Positions 42,405 through 53,564 of a stretch of 64,000 nucleotides of DNA are shown in pieces. The notes beneath the pieces were generated by a model that worked only from the letters and a program-made list of their open reading frames with translations, was not told where the DNA came from and did no database searches. Numbering within the stretch: position 1 is the first letter of the stretch; the number at the start of each line of letters is the position of its first letter. Both the position numbers and the translations under genes were made by a program. The stretch comes from Branchipolynoe longqiensis. Lineage: Eukaryota > Annelida > Polychaeta > Phyllodocida > Polynoidae. The stretch spans positions 77,410,781 to 77,474,780 of the forward strand of contig CM059199.1 of assembly GCA_030323885.1 (NCBI GenBank), read 5' to 3'.

Positions 42405-42662
42405 CCCAGTCACACTACGGGTTGCGATTGCTTGCAACCACTTTGGACCAAAGAACCCGCAGTCACTGGCGACCTCCTGGTGACTAATGCAATGATCACG
42501 GACTTCTGGGTGAGAATTTTGGTTGCAAGGTTTTTAGTGCTGCAACCTCCTTGCTACCAAAATGGTCGACCACTTTGCAACGACTTGGAACCTATTTGCA
42601 ACCGCCCCTTCTTTGTGGTCACTAAGTTGTCACAAGCGGTCGCAAGCAGCAGCGTGACTGGG
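42405..42662. mobile_element. 258-bp MITE with ~45-bp inverted ends
   Basis: Left end CCCAGTCACACTACGGGTTG and right end (reversed) CCCAGTCACGCTGCTGCTTG, with similarity continuing (GCGATTGCTTGCAACCACTT against GCGACCGCTTGTGACAACTT). TTGCAA words are frequent inside. No clear target duplication. Confidence 0.65.
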
Positions 42663-42697
42663 TTATTACTATCTTGTGTGTGGACAATGATTGCATA

Positions 42698-43676
42698 GAC
42701 ACCTTTCAATGTTTATAAACATTGTGTATGCGTGCAGCTTGGCTACAGAACGAAGGTGCACTGCCATTGGGTTTGCCGGTACACGTAGTGCAAAACGTTT
42801 ATTTTATTCAAAATTAATAGAAATGCAGAACCCTAACCATACACATTTAATATAATCTGTTCGGTGAATATGTATACTGTATGTGTTCCAGGTGGTTTGT
42901 TTCTAGGTGGTGTGGTTTTAGAGATATTTCACTTTTTCTGAATGAAGATTGCTCACGGCCATTGACAATGCATTGAGTTTGCCGGTATGCGCAGCGCAAA
43001 ATGTCAGTTTTATTCTAAATTAATAGAAATACAGACCCAAACCTTATAAATTTAATATAATCTGCTCATTGAATATGTTTTCTATATGTGTTCCCTTCGG
43101 TTTGTTTCTAGGTAGTGTGGTTTTAGAGATATTTCACATTTTCTGTATGAAGATTGCTCACGGCCGTTGACAATGCATTGAGTTTGCCGGACGCGCAGTG
43201 CAAAACGTCAGTTTTATTCAAAATTAATAGAAATACAGAACCCAAACCTTATCAATTTAATATAATCTGCTCATTGAATATGTTTTCTATGTGTTCCCTT
43301 CAGTTTGTTTCTAGGTGGTGTGGTTTTAGAGATATTTCACTTTTTCTGTGTGAAGATAATTCAAGATTGCTCACGGCCATTGACAATGCATTAAGTTTGC
43401 CGGTACATGCAGTGTAAAACGTTTATCTTATTAAAAATTAATAGAAATTCGGAATCCTAACCTTATAAATTTAATATAAGCTGTTTGTTGAATATGTTTA
43501 TTATATGTGCTCCAATCGGTTTGTGTCTAGGTGGTTTGGTTTTAGAGATATTTCACTTTTTCTGTATGAAGATTGCTCATAGCGATTGAGTTTGCAGTGT
43601 GACAGTGTGTCATCCTGCAGCCAATAGGCATGCGCACTGACCTAGATACTTATGCTGACGTCATATGAAATAGGTC
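42698..43676 (-). mobile_element. TA-flanked TIR element with 205-bp internal tandem repeats, locus 1
   Basis: Ends: TA then GACACCTTTCAATG (42698) and CATATGAAATAGGTC then TA (ends 43676), i.e. inverted GACCTATTTCA. A perfect palindrome CAATGTTTATAAACATTG is at 42707-42724 and a CRE (TGACGTCA) at 43656-43663. In between are four copies of a ~205-bp unit (marker GAGATATTTCAC at 42921, 43126, 43330, 43546). No transposase. Other copies: 51934-52725 and 59941-60775, both in the opposite orientation. Confidence 0.8.
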
Positions 43677-43971
43677 TATTTGCATCTCGCAGTGAGACAC
43701 ACCGGTTGTGTTTCCTTTCAAAGAAAAGTTTCTCCATGTTTTGAAATTCGCAAGAGATGGTTGAAGACAAATTTTGGTACAGTTCATTGTGGGAAGATAT
43801 TGGGAGTAAAGACCGAGCTGACTGTCTGGAGAATACTGATGATGTTGGGGTCTTAAAACCAGTGGCGTAGCTATAGAAAATAACGCCTATGACAAGCACT
43901 GAAATTGCACCCCAGTCCAAACATCTGACATCCATCTGGTAGATAACCTTACCGTAATATCGGCTCAGTCT

Positions 43972-44200
43972 GTGCCTAAAGCTCATATCTCACACTGCGG
44001 CATGTAGTGTCTGTGTACCACAGCTTGTCCAATACATCAGTCTGTGCCTAAAGCTCATATCTCGCACTGCGCCATGTAGTGTCTGTGTTCCACAGCTCGT
44101 CCAATATGACAGTCTGTGCCTAAAGCTCATATCTCGCACTGCGCCATGTGGTGTCTGTGTTCCACAGCTCATTCAATACGTCAGTCTGTGCCTAATGTGG
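43972..44200. repeat. 72-bp tandem repeat (3 copies)
   Basis: Copies start at about 43972, 44043 and 44115 with TCTGTGCCTAAAGCTCATAT and end GTGTTCCACAGCTCGTCCAA. The region before it (43679-43970) is unique with no gene. Confidence 0.9.
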
Positions 44201-44579
44201 CTGTCACACTACGACGACAAGCGGCGAAGACAGCCCAGCGACAGCCACTTCCGGTCTGTCGTCGATTGTCGTCGATTGTCGCATGGCTGTCGCACAGCTG
44301 TCGCCGTGACACCTCCGCGACAACTCCAGTTTCTCTACTGTTTCTCGACTGTCGCCGGGTTGTCGTCGACTTTTTGGACATGTTGAAAAACTTCGACGAC
44401 AGGCGACGACACCCGATGTCGGTCTGCTGTCGATACGGTGTCGCTAAGGTGTCGTCTTGTCGTTAAGCTGTCGTCGCTTCTCTCTCCATATCAGCTGTAT
44501 GTGTGTCTCGGTGTATGTGTCTCTGTCCGCCTCATAAACCTACATGTTTGCACCATCCCATTCTTCATATTTCTCATGA
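44201..44579. other. TGTCG-rich sequence before the assembly gap
   Basis: GTCGTCGATTGTCG and CGACGACA words occur throughout 44205-44480. It starts GGCTGTCACACTACGACGAC, which recalls the MITE end at 42405 (CAGTCACACTACG), so it may be a related TIR element; the far end is not clear. It is CpG-rich for this window. Confidence 0.4.
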
Positions 44580-45078
44580 NNNNNNNNNNNNNNNNNNNNN
44601 NNNNNNNNNNNNNNNNNNNNNNNNNNNNNNNNNNNNNNNNNNNNNNNNNNNNNNNNNNNNNNNNNNNNNNNNNNNNNNNNNNNNNNNNNNNNNNNNNNNN
44701 NNNNNNNNNNNNNNNNNNNNNNNNNNNNNNNNNNNNNNNNNNNNNNNNNNNNNNNNNNNNNNNNNNNNNNNNNNNNNNNNNNNNNNNNNNNNNNNNNNNN
44801 NNNNNNNNNNNNNNNNNNNNNNNNNNNNNNNNNNNNNNNNNNNNNNNNNNNNNNNNNNNNNNNNNNNNNNNNNNNNNNNNNNNNNNNNNNNNNNNNNNNN
44901 NNNNNNNNNNNNNNNNNNNNNNNNNNNNNNNNNNNNNNNNNNNNNNNNNNNNNNNNNNNNNNNNNNNNNNNNNNNNNNNNNNNNNNNNNNNNNNNNNNNN
45001 NNNNNNNNNNNNNNNNNNNNNNNNNNNNNNNNNNNNNNNNNNNNNNNNNNNNNNNNNNNNNNNNNNNNNNNNNNNNNN
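44580..45078. other. Assembly gap (499 N)
   Basis: A run of N. The right edge falls within an 80-bp tandem array, so collapse of that array probably caused it. Confidence 0.99.
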
Positions 45079-45808
45079 TAATGTGGCTGTCCGACTTGGG
45101 TGAGATGCACCTGTCTTGATTGATTCATTGATTGATTCTTTGTGTTACGTTGTGGGTGTAATGTGGCTGTCCGACTTGGGTGAGATGCACCTGTCTTGAT
45201 TGATTGATTCTTTGTGTTACGTTGTGGGTGTAATGTGGCTGTCCGACTTGGGTGAGATGCACCTGTCTTGATTGATTGATTCTTTGTGTTACGTTGTGGG
45301 TGTAATGTGGCTGTCCGACTTGGGTGAGATGCACCTGTCTTGATTGATTCATTGATTGATTCTTTGTGTTACGTTGTGGGTGTAATGTGGCTGTCCGACT
45401 TGGGTGAGATGCACCTGTCTTGATTGATTCATTGATTGATTCTTTGTGTTACGTTGTGGGTGTAATGTGGCTGTCCGACTTGGGTGAGATGCACCTGTCT
45501 TGAATGATTCATTGATTGATTCTTTGTGTTACATTGTGGGTGAGTGTGCCACGGTGAGAGACTGTTAGATTGATTGATTCTTGTGTACTTGTGGGTGTAA
45601 TGTGGCTGTCCGACTTGGGTGAGATGCACCTGTCTTGATTGATTGATTCTTTGTGTTACGTTGTGGGTGTAATGTGGCTGTCCGACTTGGGTGAGATGCA
45701 CCTGTCTTGATTGATTCATTGATTGATTCTTTGTGTTACGTTGTGGGTGTAATGTGGCTGTCCGACTTGGGTGAGATGCACCTGTCTTGATTGATTCATT
45801 GATTGATT
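45079..45808. repeat. 80/72-bp satellite
   Basis: Unit: TAATGTGGCTGTCCGACTTG, GGTGAGATGCACCTGTCTTG, then ATTGATTC repeats and TTTGTGTTACGTTGTGGGTG. Copies differ by an 8-bp ATTGATTC deletion (80 or 72 bp); one copy (45540-45600) is strongly diverged. Confidence 0.95.
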
Positions 45809-45818
45809 ATTTGCTTAA

Positions 45819-46164
45819 AGCTGCATAGTCCGATGAAAACATAAAATTTTCAAAACAAACACAATTATCTATATTTGATTCTACATATCTAACTTAGATG
45901 CTGGTGCACTTATTACACATTTGTCGTCACATATAACGGGATACTGAGTCAATTAGTAGAATGTGTTACTGCAGAAGCCTATGGTGTTAGAGATTTGGCA
46001 AGCTTGCCCAAATTAATTTAGCATGTTTCCATTTCAAATATCTCAAAAGTTAGCCATTTAAAATCAAAGTTACTTCAAACTAAAGTAAGGTAGATTATAA
46101 TGAACAACCTAGTATGTTTATCTCAGAAAATGAGAGAAACTCAAAGCCATCGAACTATGCAATG
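45819..46164. mobile_element. 346-bp MITE with TTAA target duplication
   Basis: TTAA at 45815-45818 and 46165-46168 flank inverted ends TGCATAGTCCGATG (45822) and, reversed, TGCATAGTTCGATG. The outside sequence (TTGCTTAA at left, TTAACCATTGAATTG at right) rebuilds a unit of the neighbouring 28-bp satellite, which has TTGCTTAACCAT. This supports true insertion at TTAA, as piggyBac-type transposases do. No transposase is present. Older copies: 32040-32335, 31630-31690, 17190-17262. Confidence 0.82.
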
Positions 46165-46975
46165 TTAACCATTGAATTGCTTGGTTCATTGTTTAATCAT
46201 TGAATTGATTAATTCTTTGTTTAACCATTGAATTGGTTTATTCTTTGTTTAACCATTGAATAGGTTTATTCGTTGCTTAACCATCGAATTGGTTTATTCT
46301 TTGTTTAACCATTGAATTGGTTTATTCTTTGTTTAACCATTGAATTGATTTATTCTTTGTTAAACAATTTAATTGATTTATTCTTTGTTTAACCATTGAA
46401 TTGATTTATTCTTTGTTTAACCATTGAATTGGCTGGTTTGTTGCGTAGCCATTGAATTGGTTTATTCTTTGTTTAACCATTGAATTGGTTGGTTCTTTGT
46501 TTAACCATTGAATTGATTCATTCTTTGTTTAACCATTGAATTGGCTGGTTTGTTGCTTAGCCATTGAAGTTGTTTATTCTTTGTTTAACCATTGAATTGA
46601 TTGGTTCTTTGTTTAAACATTGAATTAGTTTATTCTTTGTTTAACCATTGAATTGGTTGGTTCTTTGTTTAACCATTGAATTGATTCATTCTTTGTTTAA
46701 CCATTGAATTGGCTGGTTTGTTGCTTAGCCATTGAAGTTGTTTATTCTTTGTTTAACCATTGAATTGGTTGGTTCTTTGTTTAAACATTGAATTGGTTTA
46801 TTCTTTGTTTAACCATTGAATTGGTTTATTCATTGTTTAACCATTGAATTGATTATTCTTTGTTTAACCATTGAATTGGTTTATTCGCTGCTTAACCATT
46901 CAATTGGTTTATTCTTTGTTTAACCATTGAATTGGCTGGTTCTTTGTTTAATCATTGAGTTGGTAAAGTTGATTT
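46165..46975. repeat. 28-bp satellite
   Basis: Unit: TTGAATTGGTTTATTCTTTG then TTTAACCA, about 29 copies. A short multi-unit block (GGCTGGTTTGTTGC...GAAGTTGTTTATT) recurs at 46535 and 46705. Confidence 0.95.
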
Positions 46976-47084
46976 GGTCAGCAGTGAGGTTAAATCGTAG
47001 ATGAGTTATACAAACAAAGAACCAACCATACGGAAGGGGGGGGGGGACCACTACAGAGCTTATTAACTCGATAAATGGTTTATC
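46976..47084. other. Short unique spacer
   Basis: Contains a G run at 47036-47046; nothing else seen. Confidence 0.5.
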
Positions 47085-47380
47085 ACTACCCATATATATT
47101 AGATATATATTAGATATATATTAGATATATACTAGATATATATTAGATATATATTAGATATATATTACATATATATTAGATATATATTAGATATATATTA
47201 GATATATATTAGATATATATTAGATATATTAGGTATATATTAGATATATATTAGATATATTTTAAATTATATATTAGATATATATTAAATATATATTAGA
47301 TATATATCAAATATATATATTAGATAGATATCAAATATTTATTAGATATATTAGATATATATTAGATATATTAGATGTAT
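47085..47380. repeat. 11-bp AT-rich repeat AGATATATATT
   Basis: About 26 copies of AGATATATATT with small indels; nearly pure A/T. Confidence 0.95.
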
Positions 47381-47800
47381 ATTTGATATTATATATATGA
47401 TATTATATATTTGATACTATATATTTGATATTATATATTTGATCTTATATATTTGATATTATATACTTGATATTATATACTAGCTACTATATATTGGCAT
47501 TATATATTTGACATTAGATATTTGATAGTATATATATTTGATATTATATAATTGATATTATATATCTGATATTATATATTTGATAGTATATATTTGACAT
47601 TATATATTTGATAGTATATATTTTATATCATATATTTGATATTATATATTTTATATTATATATTTGATATTATATATTTGATATTATATATTTGATATTA
47701 TATATTTGGTATTATATATTCGATATTGTATATTTGGTATTATATATTTAATATTATATATTTGATATTATATATTTGATAGTTGATATTATATATCTGA
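47381..47800. repeat. 14-bp AT-rich repeat TGATATTATATATT
   Basis: About 30 copies, directly following the 11-bp array. Together they make 700 bp of easily melted AT-rich DNA. Confidence 0.95.
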
Positions 47801-48189
47801 TATCACGTAACCATTTTGTGAGTTATCGTGGGTTCTGTGCAGGAACCTGTAGTGATTTGTGAGACACCGACGTGGCCTCACCCCGGTCGTTCCGCACATT
47901 CCCGCCAGGGGGACTTACCTGCACCCCCCCCCCCCCACACACACACGTCACACCCCAGCTATTTCACGCCCCAGTGCCCACACCAGACCACATACGCGGG
48001 CATACCTCTGGTGTACTGAGGGCGTTGTACCAGCGAATCATCGCCGGAGTGCGCGAATTGGGGCGGGTCAGTCAACAATCCCCGTGACCGCGGCGGGAGG
48101 TCAGAGGTCACGTATTGGTCGTGGCAGTGTTTGTAACATGGGCCTGTGTTTGTAACGTGGCAGTGTTTGTAACGTGGGACTTGCGAAAC
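47801..48189. other. Unique GC-rich island with a DR1 motif
   Basis: Holds GGGGCGGG (48060), a perfect direct repeat AGGTCAGAGGTCA (48098-48110, DR1 type for RXR-class receptors), an ATTGG (48114) and three TTTGTAAC(A/G)TGG repeats (48129-48178). Promoter function is possible but no transcript feature is seen. Confidence 0.35.
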
Positions 48190-49365
48190 GACGCGGTACT
48201 AACAATTAGGGACATGTCTGCAGGTGGTACTAACAATTAAGATGTTTGCAGGTGGTACTAACAATTAGGGACTTGTCTGCAGGTGGTACTAACAATTAAG
48301 GAGATGTCTGCAGGTGGTACTAACAATTAAGGAAATGGCTGCAGGTGGTACTAACAATTAAGGAGATGTCTGCAGGTGGTACAAACAATTACGGAGATGT
48401 CTGCAGGTGGTACTAACAATTAGGGACATGTATGCAGGTGGTACTAACAATTAAGGAGATGTCTGCAATGGATACTAACAATTAGGGACATGTTTGCAGG
48501 TGGTACTAACAATTAAGGAGATGTATGCAGGTGGTACTAACAATTAAGGAGATGTCTGCAGGTGGTACTAACAATTAAGGAGATGTCTGCAAGGGGTACT
48601 AACAATTAGGGACATGTATGCAGGTGGTACTAACAATTAAGGAGATGTCTGCAGGTGGTACTAACAATTAGGGACATGTCTGCAGGTGGTACTAACAATT
48701 AAGGAGATGTCTGCAAGGGGTACTAACAATTAGGGACATGTATGCAGGTGGTACTAACAATTAAGGCGATGTTTGCAGGTGGTACTAACAATTAAGGAGA
48801 TGTCTGCAAGGGGTACTAACAATTAGGGACATGTCTGCGGGTGGTACTAACAATTAAGGAGATGTCTGCAGGTGGTACTAACAATTAGGGACATGTCTGC
48901 AGGTGGTACTAACAATTAAGGAGATGTCTGCAAGGGGTACTAAAAATTAGGGACATGTCTGCAGGTGGTACTAACAATTAAGGAGATGTATGCAGGTGGT
49001 ACTAACAATTAAGGAGATGTTTGCAGGTGGTACTAACAATTAAGGAGATGTCTGCAGGTGGTACTAACAATTAAGGAGATGTCTGAAAGGGGTACTAACA
49101 ATTAGGGACATATCTGCAGGTGGTACTAACAATGAAGGAGATGTCTGCAGGTGATACGAACAATTAAGGAGATGTCTGCAGGTGGTACTAACAATTAAGA
49201 TGTCTGAAGGTGGTACTAACATTTAAGGACATATATGCTGGTGGTACTAACAATTAAAGACATGTCTGCAGGTGGTACTAACAATTACAAGATGTCTGCA
49301 GGTGGTACTCACAATTACGGAGATGTCTGCAGGTGGTACTAACAATTAAGGAGATGTATGCAGGT
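48190..49365. repeat. 31-bp satellite (about 38 copies)
   Basis: Unit: GGTGGTACTAACAATTAAGG then AGATGTCTGCA. Three-unit and two-unit patterns (AGGGACATG against AAGGAGATG, GGTGG against AGGGG) recur, indicating multimer duplications. Confidence 0.95.
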
Positions 49366-49554
49366 AAGTCACAACATGGGAGGAAGACACAGGCGTCAAC
49401 TAGGCAGACACTGTCAGGGCACGCTGGTGTTCCACCCACTCACCTTCCTTCCCAGTCACCTGTGGGTTCTGATGGCTTCATTTGTTTCCAGCTTCCAGTC
49501 AGTGCTTGTGTGCGCACGGAGTGATCGACAGTCCAGTCCGACACACAGGCATAC
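49366..49554. other. Unique spacer after the 31-bp array
   Basis: The array ends in ATGCAGGTAAGTCAC, a consensus 5' splice site by chance or use; no exon supports it. Otherwise unremarkable. Confidence 0.4.
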
Positions 49555-49790
49555 CATGTAGGAGGTCATGTACGTCATGTAGGTCATGTAAACTGTCCAG
49601 GTCATGTACATAATGTTGGTCATGTAGGGCATGTAGGGCGTTTATGTCATACAGATTGTGTAAACCATGCAGGTCATGTAAGTTATATAGGTCATGCAGA
49701 CGGTACAGGCCATGCAGCTCACACAGGTCATGGAAGTCATGCAGATCGTGTAGGCTATATGGGTCAAACAGTCTATGCAGATCATACAGG
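49555..49790. repeat. ~9-bp repeat GTCATGTAG
   Basis: Degenerate GTCATGTA/GTCATGCAG words. Confidence 0.88.
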
Positions 49791-50245
49791 CCTTATCTGT
49801 TGTGTACTGCATTACGTGAATATAGACAAGGGTTTGCGCAGCTTCACGCCATGCATGTTATCTGTTATGTATTGCATTACATGAGTATAAACAAGGGTTT
49901 GCAAAGCTTCACACTGTGCATGTTATCTGTTGTGTACTGCATTATGTGAATATACAAGGGTTTGTGCAGTTTCACGCTGCATATGTTATCTGTTGTGTAC
50001 TGCATTACATGAGCATAAACAAGGGTTTGCGGAGCTTCACACCACGCATGTTATCTGTTGTGTACTGCATTATGTGAGTATAAACAAGAGCTTGTGCAGC
50101 TTCATGCCACACATGTTATCTGTTGTGTACTGCATTTCATGAGTATAAACAAGGGTTTGCACAGCTTCACACCACGCATGTTATCTGTTATGTACTGCAT
50201 TACCTGAATGTAAACAAGGGTTTGCGCAGCTTCATGCCATGCATG
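49791..50245. repeat. ~64-bp satellite (7 copies)
   Basis: Marker TATCTGTTGTGTACTGCATT recurs at about 49793, 49858, 49924, 49987, 50051, 50115 and 50182, followed by ATAAACAAGGGTTTGCGCAG. Confidence 0.95.
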
Positions 50246-50529
50246 CCTCACTGCTGCTGGTTTAGACGAGTTCCGCAGTTTGACTTGATCCTGTTTCCTT
50301 CCCTCCCATGTAACAAACATTGTCAGCTATTTATGTGTGCATAGTGTACGTATCCCTGCAACATTTGTTCAATTATAATTGTTATGTCTAATTATTATTA
50401 TAACTCTATATCTTTTTGCAAATTTTAATATGTCTGTATTATTGATTCTAGGTGAGTCCTGGTGTTTCGTCTCCACCCTTGTAGCTAAGTAACCGCTTTA
50501 CAGATGTTTTATGTAATATACATGTGTAC
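50246..50529. other. Unique AT-rich DNA
   Basis: No gene or repeat recognised. Confidence 0.5.
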
Positions 50530-51300
50530 TATGTATTAAGGACCCGGTAACCTTACGACGGTTACCGGCTGCAGCACTGCAGCAATATAGAAAGGCACCG
50601 ACAAATCAGTCCAATCTTTGGTTGAAGATTCGACTTCAGGTAGGATGGTTGTAGAAGCGGGTATATCTTTACAATGATTAATGAACAGTCGTTGGGGCAG
50701 CTCCGGATCACTCCAGCCCAGTGGTAGCAATGCACTCATATCCAGCAGCAGCAGGAGTTCAGGAGGAAGGGACGGGCAAAGGCAGGTTCAAACAATAAGA
50801 TTGATTGATTGGTGGTTGCTTTACGCTGTGCCGGCAGCATAGCCATATTCACAGTGAGAACTGTTTGTTTTTAATTCAAACCATCGCTTTTACATGTAAA
50901 AGCATACAATCAATTTTGTGCCAATGGACACTCATGAATTTTTTTAAACTCACAATCATATAGTTTCTGGTCAAGCTAAATAAAATTCTAGATGAAAGTA
51001 TTATTCAACTCAAGGAACAAGAACAAAGCGAGACAACAAAAAAGGAAAAGGGCCTCACTCAAGCAAAGAACCCCCTTGATCAGGGGGAGAAGTAAGCCTG
51101 GGAGAAAAAAAAAGAAAGGGTGGAGTAGAGGAAAGAGAAACGAGGAGAGTTGAGGCAAAAGGACGGAGTAAGAGTAGAAAGTGAAATGCTGGCCGGCTCC
51201 CCCTGCTGGAACTCTTTTCAGACATAATCAAGGAGGAGCGGGGTGAAGCGGAGAGGAGAAGAAGAGGTGTGGACGAAGTGTGGCCCAGATAGCAAGTGAT
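50530..51300. repeat. Dispersed repeat family, copy C
   Basis: Starts CGGTAACCTTACGACGGTTA (nearly palindromic end) and ends GATAGCAAGTG, reversed relative to copy B. A segment without match in copy B (about 50795-51000) interrupts it and may be a nested insertion. Confidence 0.7.
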
Positions 51301-51689
51301 GACCTGGAGTGTGAGAGGGTTCTTATGGCTCCAGTAGGCTGGGCTTCTACAACAAACACGCCTTACCTGACAGGTCTAAAGCCCACAGATGGGGGGGGGG
51401 GGGGGGGGAGGGGGGGGGGAGGGGGAGCGGAGGAGGGACTGAGTGTGTTGGGGAATATTCTTATCAAAAAAGGTATATATGTCTATGTATATTTATGCTA
51501 GACATTTGTATCGACCTATTGTATTTCACTTATGAATGTTTAATTATGGTACTGTATGATTTCGTTGATAAAACTAAATATTAAGTAATCTCGTCAGCTA
51601 CAGAGTGTTCAAATGCAGTGTATTAAATGATCGCATACATGATGGCGATATTCAATGTAATTAATAATTAGGTTAATTACACTGGAACC
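51301..51689. other. Unique DNA with a long G run
   Basis: G-rich low-complexity at 51391-51440, then AT-rich unique sequence. No gene. Confidence 0.5.
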
Positions 51690-51850
51690 GGAGAAGTGCT
51701 TAATACTTAATGACAATGCTACTATCGAGTAAGAAGTGCTGAATATTTAATGAAAAGGCTAATATTTAGTAAGAAGTGCTTAATACTTAATGACAATGCT
51801 AATATCTAGTAAGAAGTGCTTAAAACCTAATGACAATGCTAATATCTAGT
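51690..51850. repeat. ~39-bp repeat (4 copies)
   Basis: AGAAGTGCTTAATACTTAAT then GACAATGCTAATATCTAGTA. Confidence 0.93.
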
Positions 51851-51933
51851 ACACCAATGTTAGCAGGAAGTTCTTGACTTCGGTGTAGGACTAAGAGTAA
51901 CACCCACCGTTGTGTGTGTATTTCCACACTATA

Positions 51934-52725
51934 GACCTATTTCATGTGATGTCAGCATAGGTATTTAGATCAGTGCGTGCGCGGCTTGGCTGGAGGACAA
52001 CACAGGGTGGCACTGTAAACTCAATGGTTATAAGCAATCTTCATACAGAAAATGTGAAATATCTCTAAAACCACACCACGTAGAAACAAACCGCTTGGAA
52101 CACATCTAGAAAATATACTCAACAAAATGATTATATTAAATCTATAAGGTTAAGGTTCTGCATTTCTATTAATTTTGAATCAAATTCACGTTTTACACTG
52201 CGCGTATCGGCAAACTCAATGCATTGTCAATGGCCGTGAGCAATCTTCATACAGAAAATGTGAAATATCTCTAAAACCCTACCACTTAGAAACAAACCGC
52301 TTGGAACACATATAGAAAACATATTCAATGAACAGATTATATTACATTTATATGGTTAGGGTTCTGCATTTCTATTAATTTTGAATAAAACTGATGTTTT
52401 GCACTGTGCGTATCCGCAAACTCAATGCATTGTCAACGGCTGTGAGCAATCTTCATACAGAAAATGTGAAATATCTCTAAAACCCTACCACTTAGAAACA
52501 AACTGCTTGGAACACATATAGAAAACATATTCAACGAACAGATTATATTAAATTTATACGGTTAGGGTTCTGCATTCTATTAATTTTGAATAAAATTGAC
52601 ATTTTGCACTGCACGTTTCGGCAAACTCAATGCATTGTCAATGGCTGTGAGCAATCTTCATACAGAAAAAGTGAAATATCTCTGAACCTACACCACCTTG
52701 AGACAAACCGCTTGGAACACATATA
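51934..52725 (+). mobile_element. TIR element with 205-bp repeats, locus 2 (right end lost)
   Basis: Left end TA then GACCTATTTCATGTGATGTC (51934). Marker GTGAAATATCTC at 52053, 52260, 52466 and 52671 gives four ~206-bp units. The right end with its palindrome is missing; the match stops near 52725. The CRE has decayed to TGATGTCA. Confidence 0.75.
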
Positions 52726-52984
52726 GCTTCTCTGTGCTGCCACCTGACGATTCCCACAAGTCCCGTACTCCGGGTGCGCCATCTTGATACCAGGGGGCGA
52801 CACCAGCAGCGCGCAGCCACTGTCCCCGGGAAACCCACCCCCCACCCCTACGCCCCGGGTAACCCCCCCCCCCCGCCCCCCGAGTAGCCCGCCCCGGTGT
52901 GTGACAAGGCGTGTCCTGCCCCAGGTCGGTGCTGACACAACCGGAACTCCCCGACTTGTGTCCGACCGATGCCCACCATGGGAG
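52726..52984. other. GC-rich unique spacer
   Basis: C runs at 52864-52880 and a CTCF-like ACCAGGGGGCGACA at 52789. Short minus-strand frames only. Confidence 0.4.
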
Positions 52985-53422
52985 CAGACACTTGCTATCC
53001 GGACGGCACTTCGTCCACACCTCTCTCTATCTCCTCTCTGCTGGCCTTGCTCCTCATTGATAATGTCTGAAAAGAGTTCCAGAAGGGGGAGCCCGTCAGC
53101 ATTTCACTTTCTACTCTTACTCTGTCTGCGTCTTTGGCTTGCCGGCTGGTCACCATAGAGCAAAGAGACACGGTCCTTTGACTCAACTCTCCTCAATTCT
53201 CTGTCCTATACTCTACCCTTCCCCCCGCCCCCCCCCCCCCCTCCCCCCCTTTCCCCCCTCCCCCTCGCCCCCTCCCCCCTCCCCCCTCCCCTCTCCCCCC
53301 TCCCCCCTCCCCCCTCTACAACCATCCCACCTGAAGATTAATCTTCAACCAAAGATTGGACCGATTTATCAGGGTCTTTCTATATTGCTGCAGTTTTGCA
53401 GCCGGTAGCCGTTGTAACCCCC
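52985..53422. repeat. Dispersed repeat family, copy D
   Basis: Same orientation as copy B. The middle is replaced by C/T-rich DNA (53220-53320), then TTCAACCAAAGATTGGACCG and CAGCCGGTAGCCGTTGTAAC complete it. Confidence 0.7.
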
Positions 53423-53564
53423 CAAAAGCAACCATGGGGGCATGGTCGGTGTCCACTCAGGAGTGTGCACTGAGTACTGAAGGGGGGCGGGGAGCTTGGT
53501 GGAGGTGGGGGGGGGGGTAACCACAGGCAGGTCGGCTAGGTCACGTGGGGTACTGGCAGTGTTG

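Noticed and set aside
42387..42698. 103-codon plus-strand frame after the candidate exon
   Set aside because: It coincides with the 258-bp MITE and its inverted ends, so it is not an exon of the gene.
44438..45128. Open frames across the N run
   Set aside because: They consist almost entirely of unknown residues from the assembly gap.
48190..49365. CRISPR-like array of regular repeats
   Set aside because: The whole unit is repeated with no unique spacers and the context is eukaryotic; the same holds for all other regular arrays here.
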